A DNA stretch of 64,000 nt from Pseudomonas syringae. Its GTDB lineage: Bacteria > Pseudomonadota > Gammaproteobacteria > Pseudomonadales > Pseudomonadaceae. The stretch is taken from NCBI RefSeq assembly GCF_021605415.1, contig NZ_WKEQ01000003.1, positions 164,459 through 228,458 on the forward strand, given 5' to 3'. Position 1 is the stretch's first letter. Each line of letters starts with the position of its first letter. Below the pieces are notes generated by a model that saw only the letters and a program-made list of their open reading frames with translations, was not told the DNA's origin and did no database searches. Positions 26,240 through 35,387 of the stretch are shown here, in pieces. The position numbers and the translations under genes were made by a program.

Positions 26240-27235
26240 TCAGACCCACCGCAAACGGCGGAACAACCACCATTGACCGAGCGCCACCGAAACCATCAGC
26301 AGGCACGCCACGAGGAAGCCATAAGGGCTCGCCGAGAAGGGAATGCCGCCGACGTTGATGCCCAGCAGACCGGTCAGAAAACTCATCGGAAGAAAGATTC
26401 CGGTGATGATTCCGAAGCGGTACATGGTGCGGTTCATGCGCACGCTCAAACGCCGGTCTTCAGCCTCCAGCACAAGCCCCACGCGCTCTCGGGTCAATTC
26501 GAGTTCTTCCAGATAGCGGGTCAGGCTGTTGTTCAATTCGTTCCAGTAGTCAGCATCGTCGTCGACAAACCATGGCAATTTGAACCGGGTCAGTTGGCCG
26601 AAAATATCCCGCTGCGGAGCCAGAAAACGCTTCAGTCCGGCGGCCCTGCGACGGATGTGCAAAATGGCGCCGTGCTCCGGAGTATACCGTTCGTCGGCAT
26701 CCAGTTTTTCTTCCTCTTCATCGACCACTTCCGAGAGGCAGGTGACCAGATCCTGCACTTTATTGGTGAGGTTCTGCGCCAGGTAGAGGATGAGTTCCGA
26801 CGCGGTTTTCGGCCCCTTGCCTTCGCCCAGTTGCACCAACAGTTCATCGGTCGCGCGCAGCGGCCGCAAACGCAGGGAGATGACCCGTTGAGCCGAGGCG
26901 AAGATCCGCACCGAAACCATGTCTTCCGGCTCGGCACCGGGATTGAGATTGACCCCGCGCAAAAACAGCAGCAACTCGCCTTCCGGCAGCGGTAACAAAC
27001 GGGGACGGGTGTTTTCCTCCAGAAGCAAATCGCAGGTGAACTCATTGAGCCCACTGGATTTGCGCAGCCACGTCTGGGTCTGCGGATGACTGCGATCCCA
27101 ATGCAGCCACAGGCTTTCATGAGCCTTTAATTGCAAATCGTCGAGTTCAGTCCGGGCTATCGAACGCGCACCGCCCCTTCCGTCCAGCACCAGGGCATGC
27201 ACCAGCCCCCATTGCGCGTTTTCTTCCTCGAACAT
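26240..27235 (-). CDS. cmaX: CorA/ZntB-family divalent cation transporter CmaX
   Basis: 331 residues. A long cytoplasmic domain precedes two C-terminal transmembrane helices (about 270-290 and 300-322). The pore motif between them is GIN (LLGINVGGIP), the ZntB-type variant of the CorA GMN motif. It should move Zn2+ or Mg2+. The second of two in-frame ATGs is chosen because AAAGGG stands six bases before it and would touch the first. Confidence 0.88.
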   Translation of the reverse strand: MFEEENAQWGLVHALVLDGRGGARSIARTELDDLQLKAHESLWLHWDRSHPQTQTWLRKSSGLNEFTCDLLLEENTRPRLLPLPEGELLLFLRGVNLNPGAEPEDMVSVRIFASAQRVISLRLRPLRATDELLVQLGEGKGPKTASELILYLAQNLTNKVQDLVTCLSEVVDEEEEKLDADERYTPEHGAILHIRRRAAGLKRFLAPQRDIFGQLTRFKLPWFVDDDADYWNELNNSLTRYLEELELTRERVGLVLEAEDRRLSVRMNRTMYRFGIITGIFLPMSFLTGLLGINVGGIPFSASPYGFLVACLLMVSVALGQWWLFRRLRWV

Positions 27236-27257
27236 CCGCATCCCTTTGATTGGTGGC

Positions 27258-27749
27258 TTATTCAGGCATTTTCAGCGGGCTTGGCGAGACGATCACGCCG
27301 TTGTTGTCCGCATAAATGAAGTGGCCCGGATGAAACGTTACGCCAGCAAACGTCACCGCGACGTTGAGGTCACCAATGCCGCGTTTGTCGGTTTTCATCG
27401 GATGGCTGGCCAGGGCCTGAACGCCAAGGTCGGTCTGGGCAATGACGTCGACGTCACGGATGCAGCCGTAGATTACCAGCCCTTCCCAACCGTTTTTCGC
27501 GGCTTTCTCGGCAATCATGTCACCCAGCAGCGCGCGACGCAGGGATCCGCCGCCATCGACCACCAGGACTTTGCCGTTACCCTTGAGTTCGGCTTGCTCT
27601 TTGACCAGCGAGTTGTCTTCGAAGCATTTGATGGTCACGATCTCGCCGCCGAAGGAATCACGGCCACCGAAATTGCTGAACATCGGTTCAAGCACCTGCA
27701 CCAGCTCCGGATAGGCGTCGCACAGGTCAGGCGTGAGGTAATGGTTCAT
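27258..27749 (-). CDS. rraA: RraA family protein
   Basis: 163 residues: [20 protein letters not shown] onward, with [18 protein letters not shown] and [10 protein letters not shown]. The family includes the RNase E inhibitor RraA and the 4-hydroxy-4-methyl-2-oxoglutarate aldolases, which share this fold and the G-D...R-D metal/substrate residues. The sequence alone does not separate the two roles; the short form and the context in other pseudomonads favour the RraA name. Confidence 0.88.
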   Translation of the reverse strand: MNHYLTPDLCDAYPELVQVLEPMFSNFGGRDSFGGEIVTIKCFEDNSLVKEQAELKGNGKVLVVDGGGSLRRALLGDMIAEKAAKNGWEGLVIYGCIRDVDVIAQTDLGVQALASHPMKTDKRGIGDLNVAVTFAGVTFHPGHFIYADNNGVIVSPSPLKMPE

Positions 27750-27958
27750 CGAAAAACTCCTGTTAAAAGGAAGACGATCAAGAATGTCGCATTCGAGTGA
27801 AACGAGTTCCGGCGGTCGCTGTTTACCTTAGCCCATGGCATCAAGCGTCTTGAACGCGATACCGTCCCAGCAACCAAATGTGACCAGAACCACGCAGCGC
27901 GTCATATCTTAGCCGCAAGCCGATACGAACGAAATGCCCTTTTCAGAGCCAGATCCCT

Positions 27959-28948
27959 TCACCCCGCCGCCGCAAGATCAGACTTCTCGCCCAATAACGG
28001 CGTCTGTTGGTCGCCAAGCCAGCGCGCCACCAATGGCCAGACTTCAACCTGCGCAGCCTTGCTCACCAACATTTCGACATGACCGAAATTCTCGTTGAAG
28101 CCCTGTTCGCAGCCCAGATTGATGAACTGTTTGTACTCCGATCCAATGTGCTCGAACAGCTTGCGACAGGCCCACTCCGGATCCTGATGATCCCCTGCCG
28201 CACTGACCATTAGCACTGGCAATTGCACGTTGGCCAGACCTGCCCACCAATCGTTGTCTTTCTCGCCAAAGCGCCCGAACAGCCCGAACCAGCGCATGCT
28301 CTCCAGCGCCAGACCAATCGGCTCATCTTCCGGGCCGCGCTTGAGGCGTGAGCCGGACAATTGCGCGAATCGCTTGAGAATAAAACGTCCGCTCCATTCA
28401 ACCGGCGGAATTTTCAACGGCCAGTACGTGCGGCTGACCTGGGTGCCGAAAAACGCCGCCGACGCCACCGCCGGCTCACCGAGGTATTCACCGCCCAGCG
28501 CCGCCGCCAATGTGATGCCGCCCAGCGAATGGCCGATCCAGTGGGGAATCTGCCCACTCTGCTCACGGACAAACGCGCCAATCGCCGGCAAATCGTAACG
28601 GGCATAGTCGGCGACGCGGTTGTTGCGGTAGTTCTCGTTGCGCTGGGACAAGCCATGGCCGCGCATCTCGGGGATCCACACGTCAAAGCCCAGACGCGCC
28701 AAATGAGCGCCGAGCCCCAGGCCTTTCGGCGAATACCAGAAGCGACGGTTGGAAAAGCTGCCGTGCAACAGAATGACCGGCACGCCACGGGCCTGCGCTT
28801 CATCCGCCATGCCGAGACGGGTGACGGCCAGCTCCACGGACCAATCCGGGCTGTTGCCCGGTTTCAATCGATAAACATCTTCGCTCAGATCGCCGCGCCG
28901 CTCGGCGCTGATCAGGGCGACAGGAAATAGGTCACTGCTGCTTTGCAT
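27959..28948 (-). CDS. estX: Alpha/beta-fold hydrolase (EstX-like)
   Basis: 329 residues with the alpha/beta hydrolase pattern: VILLHGSFSNRRFW (oxyanion loop), GHSLGG (nucleophile elbow, Ser near 143), an acid in SAAGDHQDP and a His near the end (NFGHVEM). No signal peptide is seen. The substrate is unknown. It lies downstream of ppsA but is separated from it by a terminator, so it is probably transcribed alone. Confidence 0.85.
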   Translation of the reverse strand: MQSSSDLFPVALISAERRGDLSEDVYRLKPGNSPDWSVELAVTRLGMADEAQARGVPVILLHGSFSNRRFWYSPKGLGLGAHLARLGFDVWIPEMRGHGLSQRNENYRNNRVADYARYDLPAIGAFVREQSGQIPHWIGHSLGGITLAAALGGEYLGEPAVASAAFFGTQVSRTYWPLKIPPVEWSGRFILKRFAQLSGSRLKRGPEDEPIGLALESMRWFGLFGRFGEKDNDWWAGLANVQLPVLMVSAAGDHQDPEWACRKLFEHIGSEYKQFINLGCEQGFNENFGHVEMLVSKAAQVEVWPLVARWLGDQQTPLLGEKSDLAAAG

Positions 28949-28962
28949 AATGCTCTTGCACA

Positions 28963-28992
28963 AAAAAGGGCGGCATCCGAAGAGCCCGCCCT
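28963..28992 (-). terminator. Intrinsic terminator after ppsA
   Basis: Read on the minus strand, AGGGCGG and CCGCCCT form a 7-bp hairpin followed by TTTTTTG, about 50 bases after the ppsA stop. Confidence 0.8.
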
Positions 28993-29044
28993 ACTTCAAT
29001 CTAAAAGAGGCTCCCCTGTAGGAGCGAGCCTCCTCACTCACCGA

Positions 29045-31420
29045 TCAAGCCGGGGCCTGACCCTCAGCCAGGAAGAACCAGGTCTCCAGCACGGTGTCCG
29101 GGTTCAACGAAACACTTTCGATGCCCTGCTCCATCAGCCACTTGGCCAGATCCGGGTGATCGGAAGGGCCCTGGCCGCAGATGCCGATGTACTTGCCGGC
29201 CTTGTTGCACGCGGCAATGGCGTTGGCCAGCAGCTTCTTGACCGCTGGATTACGCTCATCGAACAGGTGCGCGATGATCCCCGAGTCACGATCCAGGCCC
29301 AGGGTCAGCTGAGTCAGGTCGTTGGAGCCGATTGAGAAACCGTCGAAAAATTCGAGGAATTCCTCGGCAAGGATCGCGTTCGACGGCAGCTCGCACATCA
29401 TGATCACGCGCAGACCGTTTTCGCCACGCTTCAAGCCGTTTTCGGCGAGCAGATCGACCACCTGACTGGCTTCGCCGAGGGTGCGCACGAATGGCACCAT
29501 GATTTCGACGTTGGTCAGGCCCATCTCGTTGCGCACGCGTTTGAGTGCGCGGCATTCGAGTTCGAAGCAGTCACGGAACGATTCGCTGATGTAACGCGAA
29601 GCGCCACGGAAGCCCAGCATCGGGTTTTCTTCTTCCGGCTCGTATAGTTTGCCGCCGATCAGGTTCGCGTATTCGTTGGACTTGAAGTCCGACAGACGCA
29701 CGATGACCTTCTTCGGTGCGAACGCAGCAGCCAGGGTGCTGATGCCTTCGACCAGCTTATCGACATAGAAGCCGACCGGATCGTCGTAACCGGCGATGCG
29801 CTTGTCGACGCTCTCCTTGATCTCTTGCGGCAGACCGTCGTAGTTCAGCAGCGCCTTGGGGTGCACGCCGATCATGCGATTGATGATGAACTCCAGACGG
29901 GCCAGGCCCACACCGGCGTTCGGCAACTGCGCGAAGTCGAAGGCGCGATCCGGGTTGCCAACGTTCATCATGATCTTGAACGGCAGCTCTGGCATGGCGT
30001 CCACGGAGTTTTTCTTGATGTCGAAGCCCAGTTCACCTTCGAAGATGTAACCGGTATCGCCTTCGGCGCAGGACACGGTCACGCCCTGGCCATCCTTCAG
30101 CAGTTGAGTGGCGTTGCCGCAACCGACCACGGCCGGAATGCCCAGCTCACGCGCGATGATCGCGGCGTGGCAGGTACGACCACCACGATTGGTGACGATG
30201 GCGCTGGCGCGCTTCATGACCGGTTCCCAGTCCGGGTCGGTCATGTCGGAGACCAGTACGTCGCCGGGCTGGACTTTGTCCATTTCCGACACGTCTTTGA
30301 TGATCCGCACCTTGCCGGCGCCGATGCGCTGGCCGATGGCACGACCTTCCACCAGCACGGTGCCGGTTTCTTTCAGCAGGTAACGTTCCATGACGTTGGC
30401 CTGAGTGCGGCTTTTCACGGTTTCCGGGCGAGCCTGCACGATGTACAACTTGCCGTCGTCACCGTCTTTGGCCCACTCGATGTCCATCGGGCACTGGTAG
30501 TGCTTCTCGATGATCATCGCTTGCTTGGCCAGTTCGCTGACTTCAGCGTCGCTGAGGCAGAAACGTGCACGATCAGCCTTGTCGACATCGACCGTCTTCA
30601 CCGAACGACCGGCCTTGGCCTCGTCGCCGTAGATCATCTTGATCGCTTTACTGCCAAGGTTGCGGCGCAAGATCGCCGGACGACCGGCATCGAGCGTGCC
30701 CTTGTGGACATAAAATTCGTCCGGGTTCACCGCGCCTTGTACAACGGTTTCGCCCAGGCCGTAGGCGCCGGTGATGAACACGACGTCACGGAAACCGGAT
30801 TCAGTATCGAGGGTGAACATCACACCGGCGGTGCCGGTTTCCGAACGCACCATGCGCTGCACGCCAGCCGACAGGGCGACCAGTTTGTGGTCGAAGCCCT
30901 GATGCACGCGGTAGGAAATGGCACGATCGTTGAACAGCGAAGCGAACACCTCTTTGGCGGCGCGGATAACGTTTTCCACACCACGAATGTTCAGGAAGGT
31001 TTCCTGCTGGCCGGCGAAAGAAGCGTCCGGCAAGTCTTCGGCGGTAGCGGAAGAACGCACGGCGACGGCAACGTCAGGGTTGCCCGCCGACAGCGCGGCG
31101 AACGCAGTGCGGATCTCGGCATTGAGCTTTTCAGGGAATTCGGCGTCCATGATCCATTGACGGATCTGGGCGCCGGTCTTGGCGAGGGCATTGACGTCAT
31201 CGACGTCCAGGGCGTCGAGCGCATCGTGGATCTGCTGGTTCAAGCCGCTCAGTTCGAGGAAATCACGATAAGCCTGAGCCGTCGTGGCGAAGCCGCCGGG
31301 GACCGAAACACCGGCGCCTGCCAGGTTGCTGATCATCTCGCCCAGGGATGCGTTCTTGCCCCCCACATGCTCAACATCGTGTTTGCCGAGCTTATCGAGG
31401 GAAACTACGTACTCTACCAA
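29045..31420 (-). CDS. ppsA: Phosphoenolpyruvate synthase
   Basis: 791 residues. An N-terminal ATP-binding domain ([12 protein letters not shown], then [20 protein letters not shown]) precedes the phosphohistidine swivelling domain ([15 protein letters not shown], active His about 418). The C-terminal PEP-utilising barrel has GFRGASRY and [19 protein letters not shown]. It converts pyruvate and ATP to PEP, AMP and phosphate for gluconeogenesis. It is divergent from its regulator ppsR. Confidence 0.97.
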   Translation of the reverse strand: MVEYVVSLDKLGKHDVEHVGGKNASLGEMISNLAGAGVSVPGGFATTAQAYRDFLELSGLNQQIHDALDALDVDDVNALAKTGAQIRQWIMDAEFPEKLNAEIRTAFAALSAGNPDVAVAVRSSATAEDLPDASFAGQQETFLNIRGVENVIRAAKEVFASLFNDRAISYRVHQGFDHKLVALSAGVQRMVRSETGTAGVMFTLDTESGFRDVVFITGAYGLGETVVQGAVNPDEFYVHKGTLDAGRPAILRRNLGSKAIKMIYGDEAKAGRSVKTVDVDKADRARFCLSDAEVSELAKQAMIIEKHYQCPMDIEWAKDGDDGKLYIVQARPETVKSRTQANVMERYLLKETGTVLVEGRAIGQRIGAGKVRIIKDVSEMDKVQPGDVLVSDMTDPDWEPVMKRASAIVTNRGGRTCHAAIIARELGIPAVVGCGNATQLLKDGQGVTVSCAEGDTGYIFEGELGFDIKKNSVDAMPELPFKIMMNVGNPDRAFDFAQLPNAGVGLARLEFIINRMIGVHPKALLNYDGLPQEIKESVDKRIAGYDDPVGFYVDKLVEGISTLAAAFAPKKVIVRLSDFKSNEYANLIGGKLYEPEEENPMLGFRGASRYISESFRDCFELECRALKRVRNEMGLTNVEIMVPFVRTLGEASQVVDLLAENGLKRGENGLRVIMMCELPSNAILAEEFLEFFDGFSIGSNDLTQLTLGLDRDSGIIAHLFDERNPAVKKLLANAIAACNKAGKYIGICGQGPSDHPDLAKWLMEQGIESVSLNPDTVLETWFFLAEGQAPA

Positions 31421-31594
31421 GGTGATCTCTCCACTAACTGTGTTGGAAAAGCTCAGAAACCGGCGGCTCGGGGGAGCATTGGCCGGTTGTATGGCCTGGA
31501 CCTGGAAAATAAGTGAGAATGCGGGCCATTGGCGGCCGGCAAATCGCGCCTATCATATCCAGAAATACTCATTAGCTTAAGGCCCAAGGTGCAA

Positions 31595-32413
31595 ATGAAA
31601 CGATCTGCTTTCTTTATCTCCGATGGCACCGGCATTACCGCCGAAACCCTGGGTCAAAGCCTCCTGGCGCAGTTCGAAAACATTACCTTCAGCAAATTCA
31701 CGCGACCGTACATCGACAGCGTTGAAAAAGCGCGGGCCATGGTACAACAAATCAACAAAGCCGCCGAAGCCGACGGCATGCGGCCGATTATCTTCGACAC
31801 CATCGTCAATCAGAACATCCGTGAGATTCTCGCAACGTCGAATGGTTTCATGATCGACATTTTCTCGACCTTCCTGGCGCCGCTCGAGCAGGAACTGACC
31901 GAGCATTCCTCCTATTCCGTGGGCAAATCCCACTCCATCGGGCACAACTCCAATTACATGGAACGCATCGAGGCAGTGAACTTCGCCCTCGACAACGATG
32001 ACGGCGCCCGCACGCACTATTACGACAAGGCCGATCTGATACTAGTGGGCGTGTCGCGATGCGGCAAAACACCGACGTGTTTGTACATGGCCATGCAGTT
32101 TGGCATCCGCGCGGCCAACTATCCCCTGACCGAAGACGACATGGAGCGCCTGCAACTGCCAGCCGCCCTGCGCGCGCATCAGCACAAGCTGTTCGGCCTG
32201 ACCATCGACCCCGACCGCCTCACCGCCATCCGCAACGAACGCAAGCCCAACAGCCGCTATTCGAGTTACGCCCAGTGCGAATTCGAAGTGCGCGAAGTGG
32301 AAAATCTGTTCCGACGCGAGAACATTCCGAATATCAATTCCACGCATTTTTCGGTGGAAGAGATTTCCGCGAAAATCCTCGTTGAGAAAGGCGTGGAGCG
32401 GCGCTTCAAATAA
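31595..32413 (+). CDS. ppsR: PEP synthase regulatory protein (kinase/pyrophosphorylase)
   Basis: 272 residues of the DUF299 family. It has [20 protein letters not shown] at the N terminus and a P-loop-like GVSRCGKT near 150. It inactivates PpsA by ADP-dependent phosphorylation next to the active His and reverses this with phosphate. The divergent arrangement with ppsA supports the assignment. The start ATG gives the conserved MKRSAFF; the upstream open frame is not conserved-looking. Confidence 0.95.
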   Translation: MKRSAFFISDGTGITAETLGQSLLAQFENITFSKFTRPYIDSVEKARAMVQQINKAAEADGMRPIIFDTIVNQNIREILATSNGFMIDIFSTFLAPLEQELTEHSSYSVGKSHSIGHNSNYMERIEAVNFALDNDDGARTHYYDKADLILVGVSRCGKTPTCLYMAMQFGIRAANYPLTEDDMERLQLPAALRAHQHKLFGLTIDPDRLTAIRNERKPNSRYSSYAQCEFEVREVENLFRRENIPNINSTHFSVEEISAKILVEKGVERRFK

Positions 32414-32475
32414 AGCTGTATTGCCTGATCTGGTGCCATCGCTGGCAAGCCAGCGATGAACGATAACGCGTTCTT

Positions 32476-33960
32476 TCAGATAACAAACAAATCGACAAAC
32501 CGATGCACGGGTGTGGCCTCCAGCTGCGCCTGATCCTTGCACAAGCCGAATATTTCCTCGCTACGCTGACCGGTGAATCGTGTCAGCAGATTCGCCCTGA
32601 ATTTTTCTTCCAGCAGTGGGACACCTTCAACCCGGCGCCGACGGTGGCCGATCGGGTATTCCACCACGAGGTTTTCGGTGCTGGTGCCATCCTTGAAAAA
32701 CACCTGCACTGCGTTGGCAATCGAACGTTTATCTGACTCCAGATATTCACGGGTGAAGCGCGGCTCCTCGACGATGACCATTTTCTCGCGCAACACGTCG
32801 ATGATCGGATGCGCCCTGTGGAAATCGTCCTCGTACTGTTCCGCCACCAGATTGCCGAACGCCAGCGGTACGGCGGTCATGTACTGGAGACAGTGGTCGC
32901 GGTCGGCGGCGTTGGCCAGCGGGCCGACCTTGGAAATGATGCGAATCGCCGATTCGTGGGTAGTGATGACGATGCGGTCGATTTCGTGCAGGCGATTGCG
33001 CACTTGCGGATGCAGCATCACCGCCGCTTCACACGCCGTCTGCGCATGGAATTCAGCGGGGAAGCTGATTTTGAACAACACGTGCTCCATCACATAACTG
33101 CCAAACGGACGCGAAAAGCTGAAGGCGCGCTTGTCCTCGGGTTTCAGCGCCAGGTCGGCGTTGGTGTGGCTGAACAGCACGTCATAAAAACCCCACTGCT
33201 TGGCGCTCAACACGCCGGGAATGCCCATTTCGCCGCGCAGGGCGATGTCGGCCAGACGCACGCCACGACTGGTCGCATCCCCCGCCGCCCAGGATTTGCG
33301 CGATCCGGCGTTCGGCGCGTGACGATAGGTACGCAGCGCCTGACCGTCGGCGAACGCATGGGACAGCGCCGACAACAACTGCTCGCGAGTGGCGCCCATG
33401 AGTTTGGCGGTGACGGCGGTCGAGGCGACTTTCACCAGAATGACGTGATCGAGTCCTACACGGTTGAACGAATTCTCCAGCGCAATCACGCCCTGGATTT
33501 CGTGGGCCATGATCATTGCTTCCAGCACCGCGCGGATCGTCAACGGCGTTTCGCCATTGGCCTGGCGCTTTTGCGAGAGGTGATCGGCCACGGCAAGAAT
33601 GCCACCCAGGTTGTCCGACGGATGGCCCCATTCGGCGGCGAGCCAGGTGTCGTTATAGTCGAGCCAGCGAATGATGCAGCCGATGTCCCACGCGGCTTTC
33701 ACCGGATCGAGTCGATAACTCGTACCGGGAACCCGCGCACCGAATGGCACGACGGTGCCCTCGACGATGGGGCCGAGATGTTTGGTGCACTCGGGAAATC
33801 GTAACGCCAGCAATCCGCAGCCGAGGGTGTCCATCAGGCAGTTGCGCGCGGTATTGAGGGCTTCGGCGGATTCGACTTTAAAGGTAAGGACGTAATCGGC
33901 GATGTCCTGCAGGACACGGTCGTAGTCGGGACGGTTGTTCAGGTCGACGTTGGCGCTCAT
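32476..33960 (-). CDS. prpD: 2-Methylcitrate dehydratase PrpD
   Basis: 494 residues of the MmgE/PrpD family, with [15 protein letters not shown] at the N terminus, [20 protein letters not shown] and [16 protein letters not shown]. It dehydrates 2-methylcitrate in propionate breakdown. It is the last gene of the prp cluster, after a REPIN, and coexists with the AcnD/PrpF alternative dehydratase. Confidence 0.95.
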   Translation of the reverse strand: MSANVDLNNRPDYDRVLQDIADYVLTFKVESAEALNTARNCLMDTLGCGLLALRFPECTKHLGPIVEGTVVPFGARVPGTSYRLDPVKAAWDIGCIIRWLDYNDTWLAAEWGHPSDNLGGILAVADHLSQKRQANGETPLTIRAVLEAMIMAHEIQGVIALENSFNRVGLDHVILVKVASTAVTAKLMGATREQLLSALSHAFADGQALRTYRHAPNAGSRKSWAAGDATSRGVRLADIALRGEMGIPGVLSAKQWGFYDVLFSHTNADLALKPEDKRAFSFSRPFGSYVMEHVLFKISFPAEFHAQTACEAAVMLHPQVRNRLHEIDRIVITTHESAIRIISKVGPLANAADRDHCLQYMTAVPLAFGNLVAEQYEDDFHRAHPIIDVLREKMVIVEEPRFTREYLESDKRSIANAVQVFFKDGTSTENLVVEYPIGHRRRRVEGVPLLEEKFRANLLTRFTGQRSEEIFGLCKDQAQLEATPVHRFVDLFVI

Positions 33961-34039
33961 GTTCGATTCACTCTTGAAGTGGTTCGTTGATGGGACCTCG
34001 GTTCAGGGCTAACTTTTCTTATTGTTGAAATACGTACAA

Positions 34040-34131
34040 CTGTAGGAGTGAGCCTGCTCGCGAAAGCGGTGTAACTGTCGACATCAATGTTGAATGTCAG
34101 ATAGCAATCGCGAGCAGGCTCACTCCTACAG
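34040..34131. repeat. REPIN (paired REP)
   Basis: A perfect 24-bp inverted repeat (34040-34063 with 34108-34131), each arm containing GTAGGAGTGAGCCTGCTCGC or its complement, around a short spacer. It sits in the prpF-prpD gap. Confidence 0.9.
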
Positions 34132-34144
34132 GGGGTGTGTTGTA

Positions 34145-35335
34145 TCAGAAGCAGTCGCCGGGGATTCGCACGTAACCTTCCATGAGGACCCGCGCACTGC
34201 GGCTCATGATGGCTTTTTTCACGACCCATTCGCCGTTCTCGAAACTCGCCTCGGCGCCCACGCGCAAGGTGCCGGACGGATGGCCGAAACGCACGGCGCT
34301 GCGCTCGATTCCACCCGCCGCCAGATTCACCAACGTGCCGGAAATCGCTGCTGCCGTGCCAATCGCCACCGCTGCCGTGCCCATCATCGCGTGGTGCAGC
34401 TTGCCCATGGACAAGGCGCGAACCAATAGATCGACGTCGCCAGCAGCAATCGCCTTGCCGCTGGACGCCACGTAAGCCGCCGGTTTGGCGACGAACGCGA
34501 CCTTTGGCGTGTGCTGCCGTTTGGCGGCTTCATCCAGATTGGCGATCAGCCCCATGCGCAGCGCTCCATGGGCGCGGATGGTTTCAAACATCAGCAACGC
34601 TTTCGGGTCGCCATTAATCGCGCCTTGCAGTTCGGTGCCGGTGTAGCCGATGTCTTCGGCATTGATAAAAATGGTCGGAATTCCAGCGTTGATCATGGTT
34701 GCCTTGAACGTGCCAACACCCGGCACTTCGAGGTCGTCGACCAGATTGCCGGTGGGAAACATCGAACCACCGCCGCCCTCTTCTTCTGCCGCCGGATCCA
34801 TGAATTCCACCTGCACCTCGGCGGCCGGGAACGTCACGCCGTCGAGTTCGAAGTCGCCGGTTTCCTGGACTTCACCGTCAGTGATCGGCACATGGGCGAT
34901 GATGGTCTTGCCGATGTTGGCCTGCCACACGCGCACCACCGCCACGCCGTTATGCGGTATGCGGCTGGCGTCAACCAGCCCGTTGCTGATGGCGAACGAA
35001 CCGACCGCCGCCGACAGGTTGCCGCAGTTGCCGCTCCAATCGACGAAGGGCTTATCGATGGACACCTGACCGAACAGGTAATCGACGTCGTGATCGGCCT
35101 TGATGCTTTTCGACAGGATCACGGTTTTGCTGGTGCTCGACGTCGCGCCGCCCATGCCGTCGATCTGCTTGTCGTACGGGTCGGGGCTGCCGATTACTCG
35201 CAGCAATAATGCATCGCGGGCCGGACCGGGAATCTGTGCCGCTTGTGGCAAGTCATTCAGGCTGAAAAACACGCCTTTGCTCGTGCCGCCTCGCATGTAC
35301 GTGGCGGGGATTTTGATTTGCGGTGTGTGAGCCAT
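34145..35335 (-). CDS. prpF: 2-Methylaconitate cis-trans isomerase PrpF
   Basis: 396 residues beginning with the conserved IPATYMRGGTSKGVFF, with DGMGGATSSTSK and WSGNCGNLSAAVGSFA segments (catalytic Cys region) of PrpF. It isomerises the 2-methylaconitate made by AcnD so that it can be hydrated to 2-methylisocitrate. It lies 52 bases after acnD in the same operon. Confidence 0.95.
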   Translation of the reverse strand: MAHTPQIKIPATYMRGGTSKGVFFSLNDLPQAAQIPGPARDALLLRVIGSPDPYDKQIDGMGGATSSTSKTVILSKSIKADHDVDYLFGQVSIDKPFVDWSGNCGNLSAAVGSFAISNGLVDASRIPHNGVAVVRVWQANIGKTIIAHVPITDGEVQETGDFELDGVTFPAAEVQVEFMDPAAEEEGGGGSMFPTGNLVDDLEVPGVGTFKATMINAGIPTIFINAEDIGYTGTELQGAINGDPKALLMFETIRAHGALRMGLIANLDEAAKRQHTPKVAFVAKPAAYVASSGKAIAAGDVDLLVRALSMGKLHHAMMGTAAVAIGTAAAISGTLVNLAAGGIERSAVRFGHPSGTLRVGAEASFENGEWVVKKAIMSRSARVLMEGYVRIPGDCF

Positions 35336-35387
35336 GGTGCTCCTTCACGAAGGCGTGGACTTGAATCCCACGCCCACATCAGTTGAT

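Noticed and set aside
29825..31516. 563-codon plus-strand frame opposite ppsA
   Set aside because: Antisense shadow of ppsA with no start signal and no recognisable motif.
34040..34131. Large hairpin read as a transcription terminator in the prp operon
   Set aside because: It lacks a following T tract and its arms are the standard REP sequence, so it is annotated as a REPIN.
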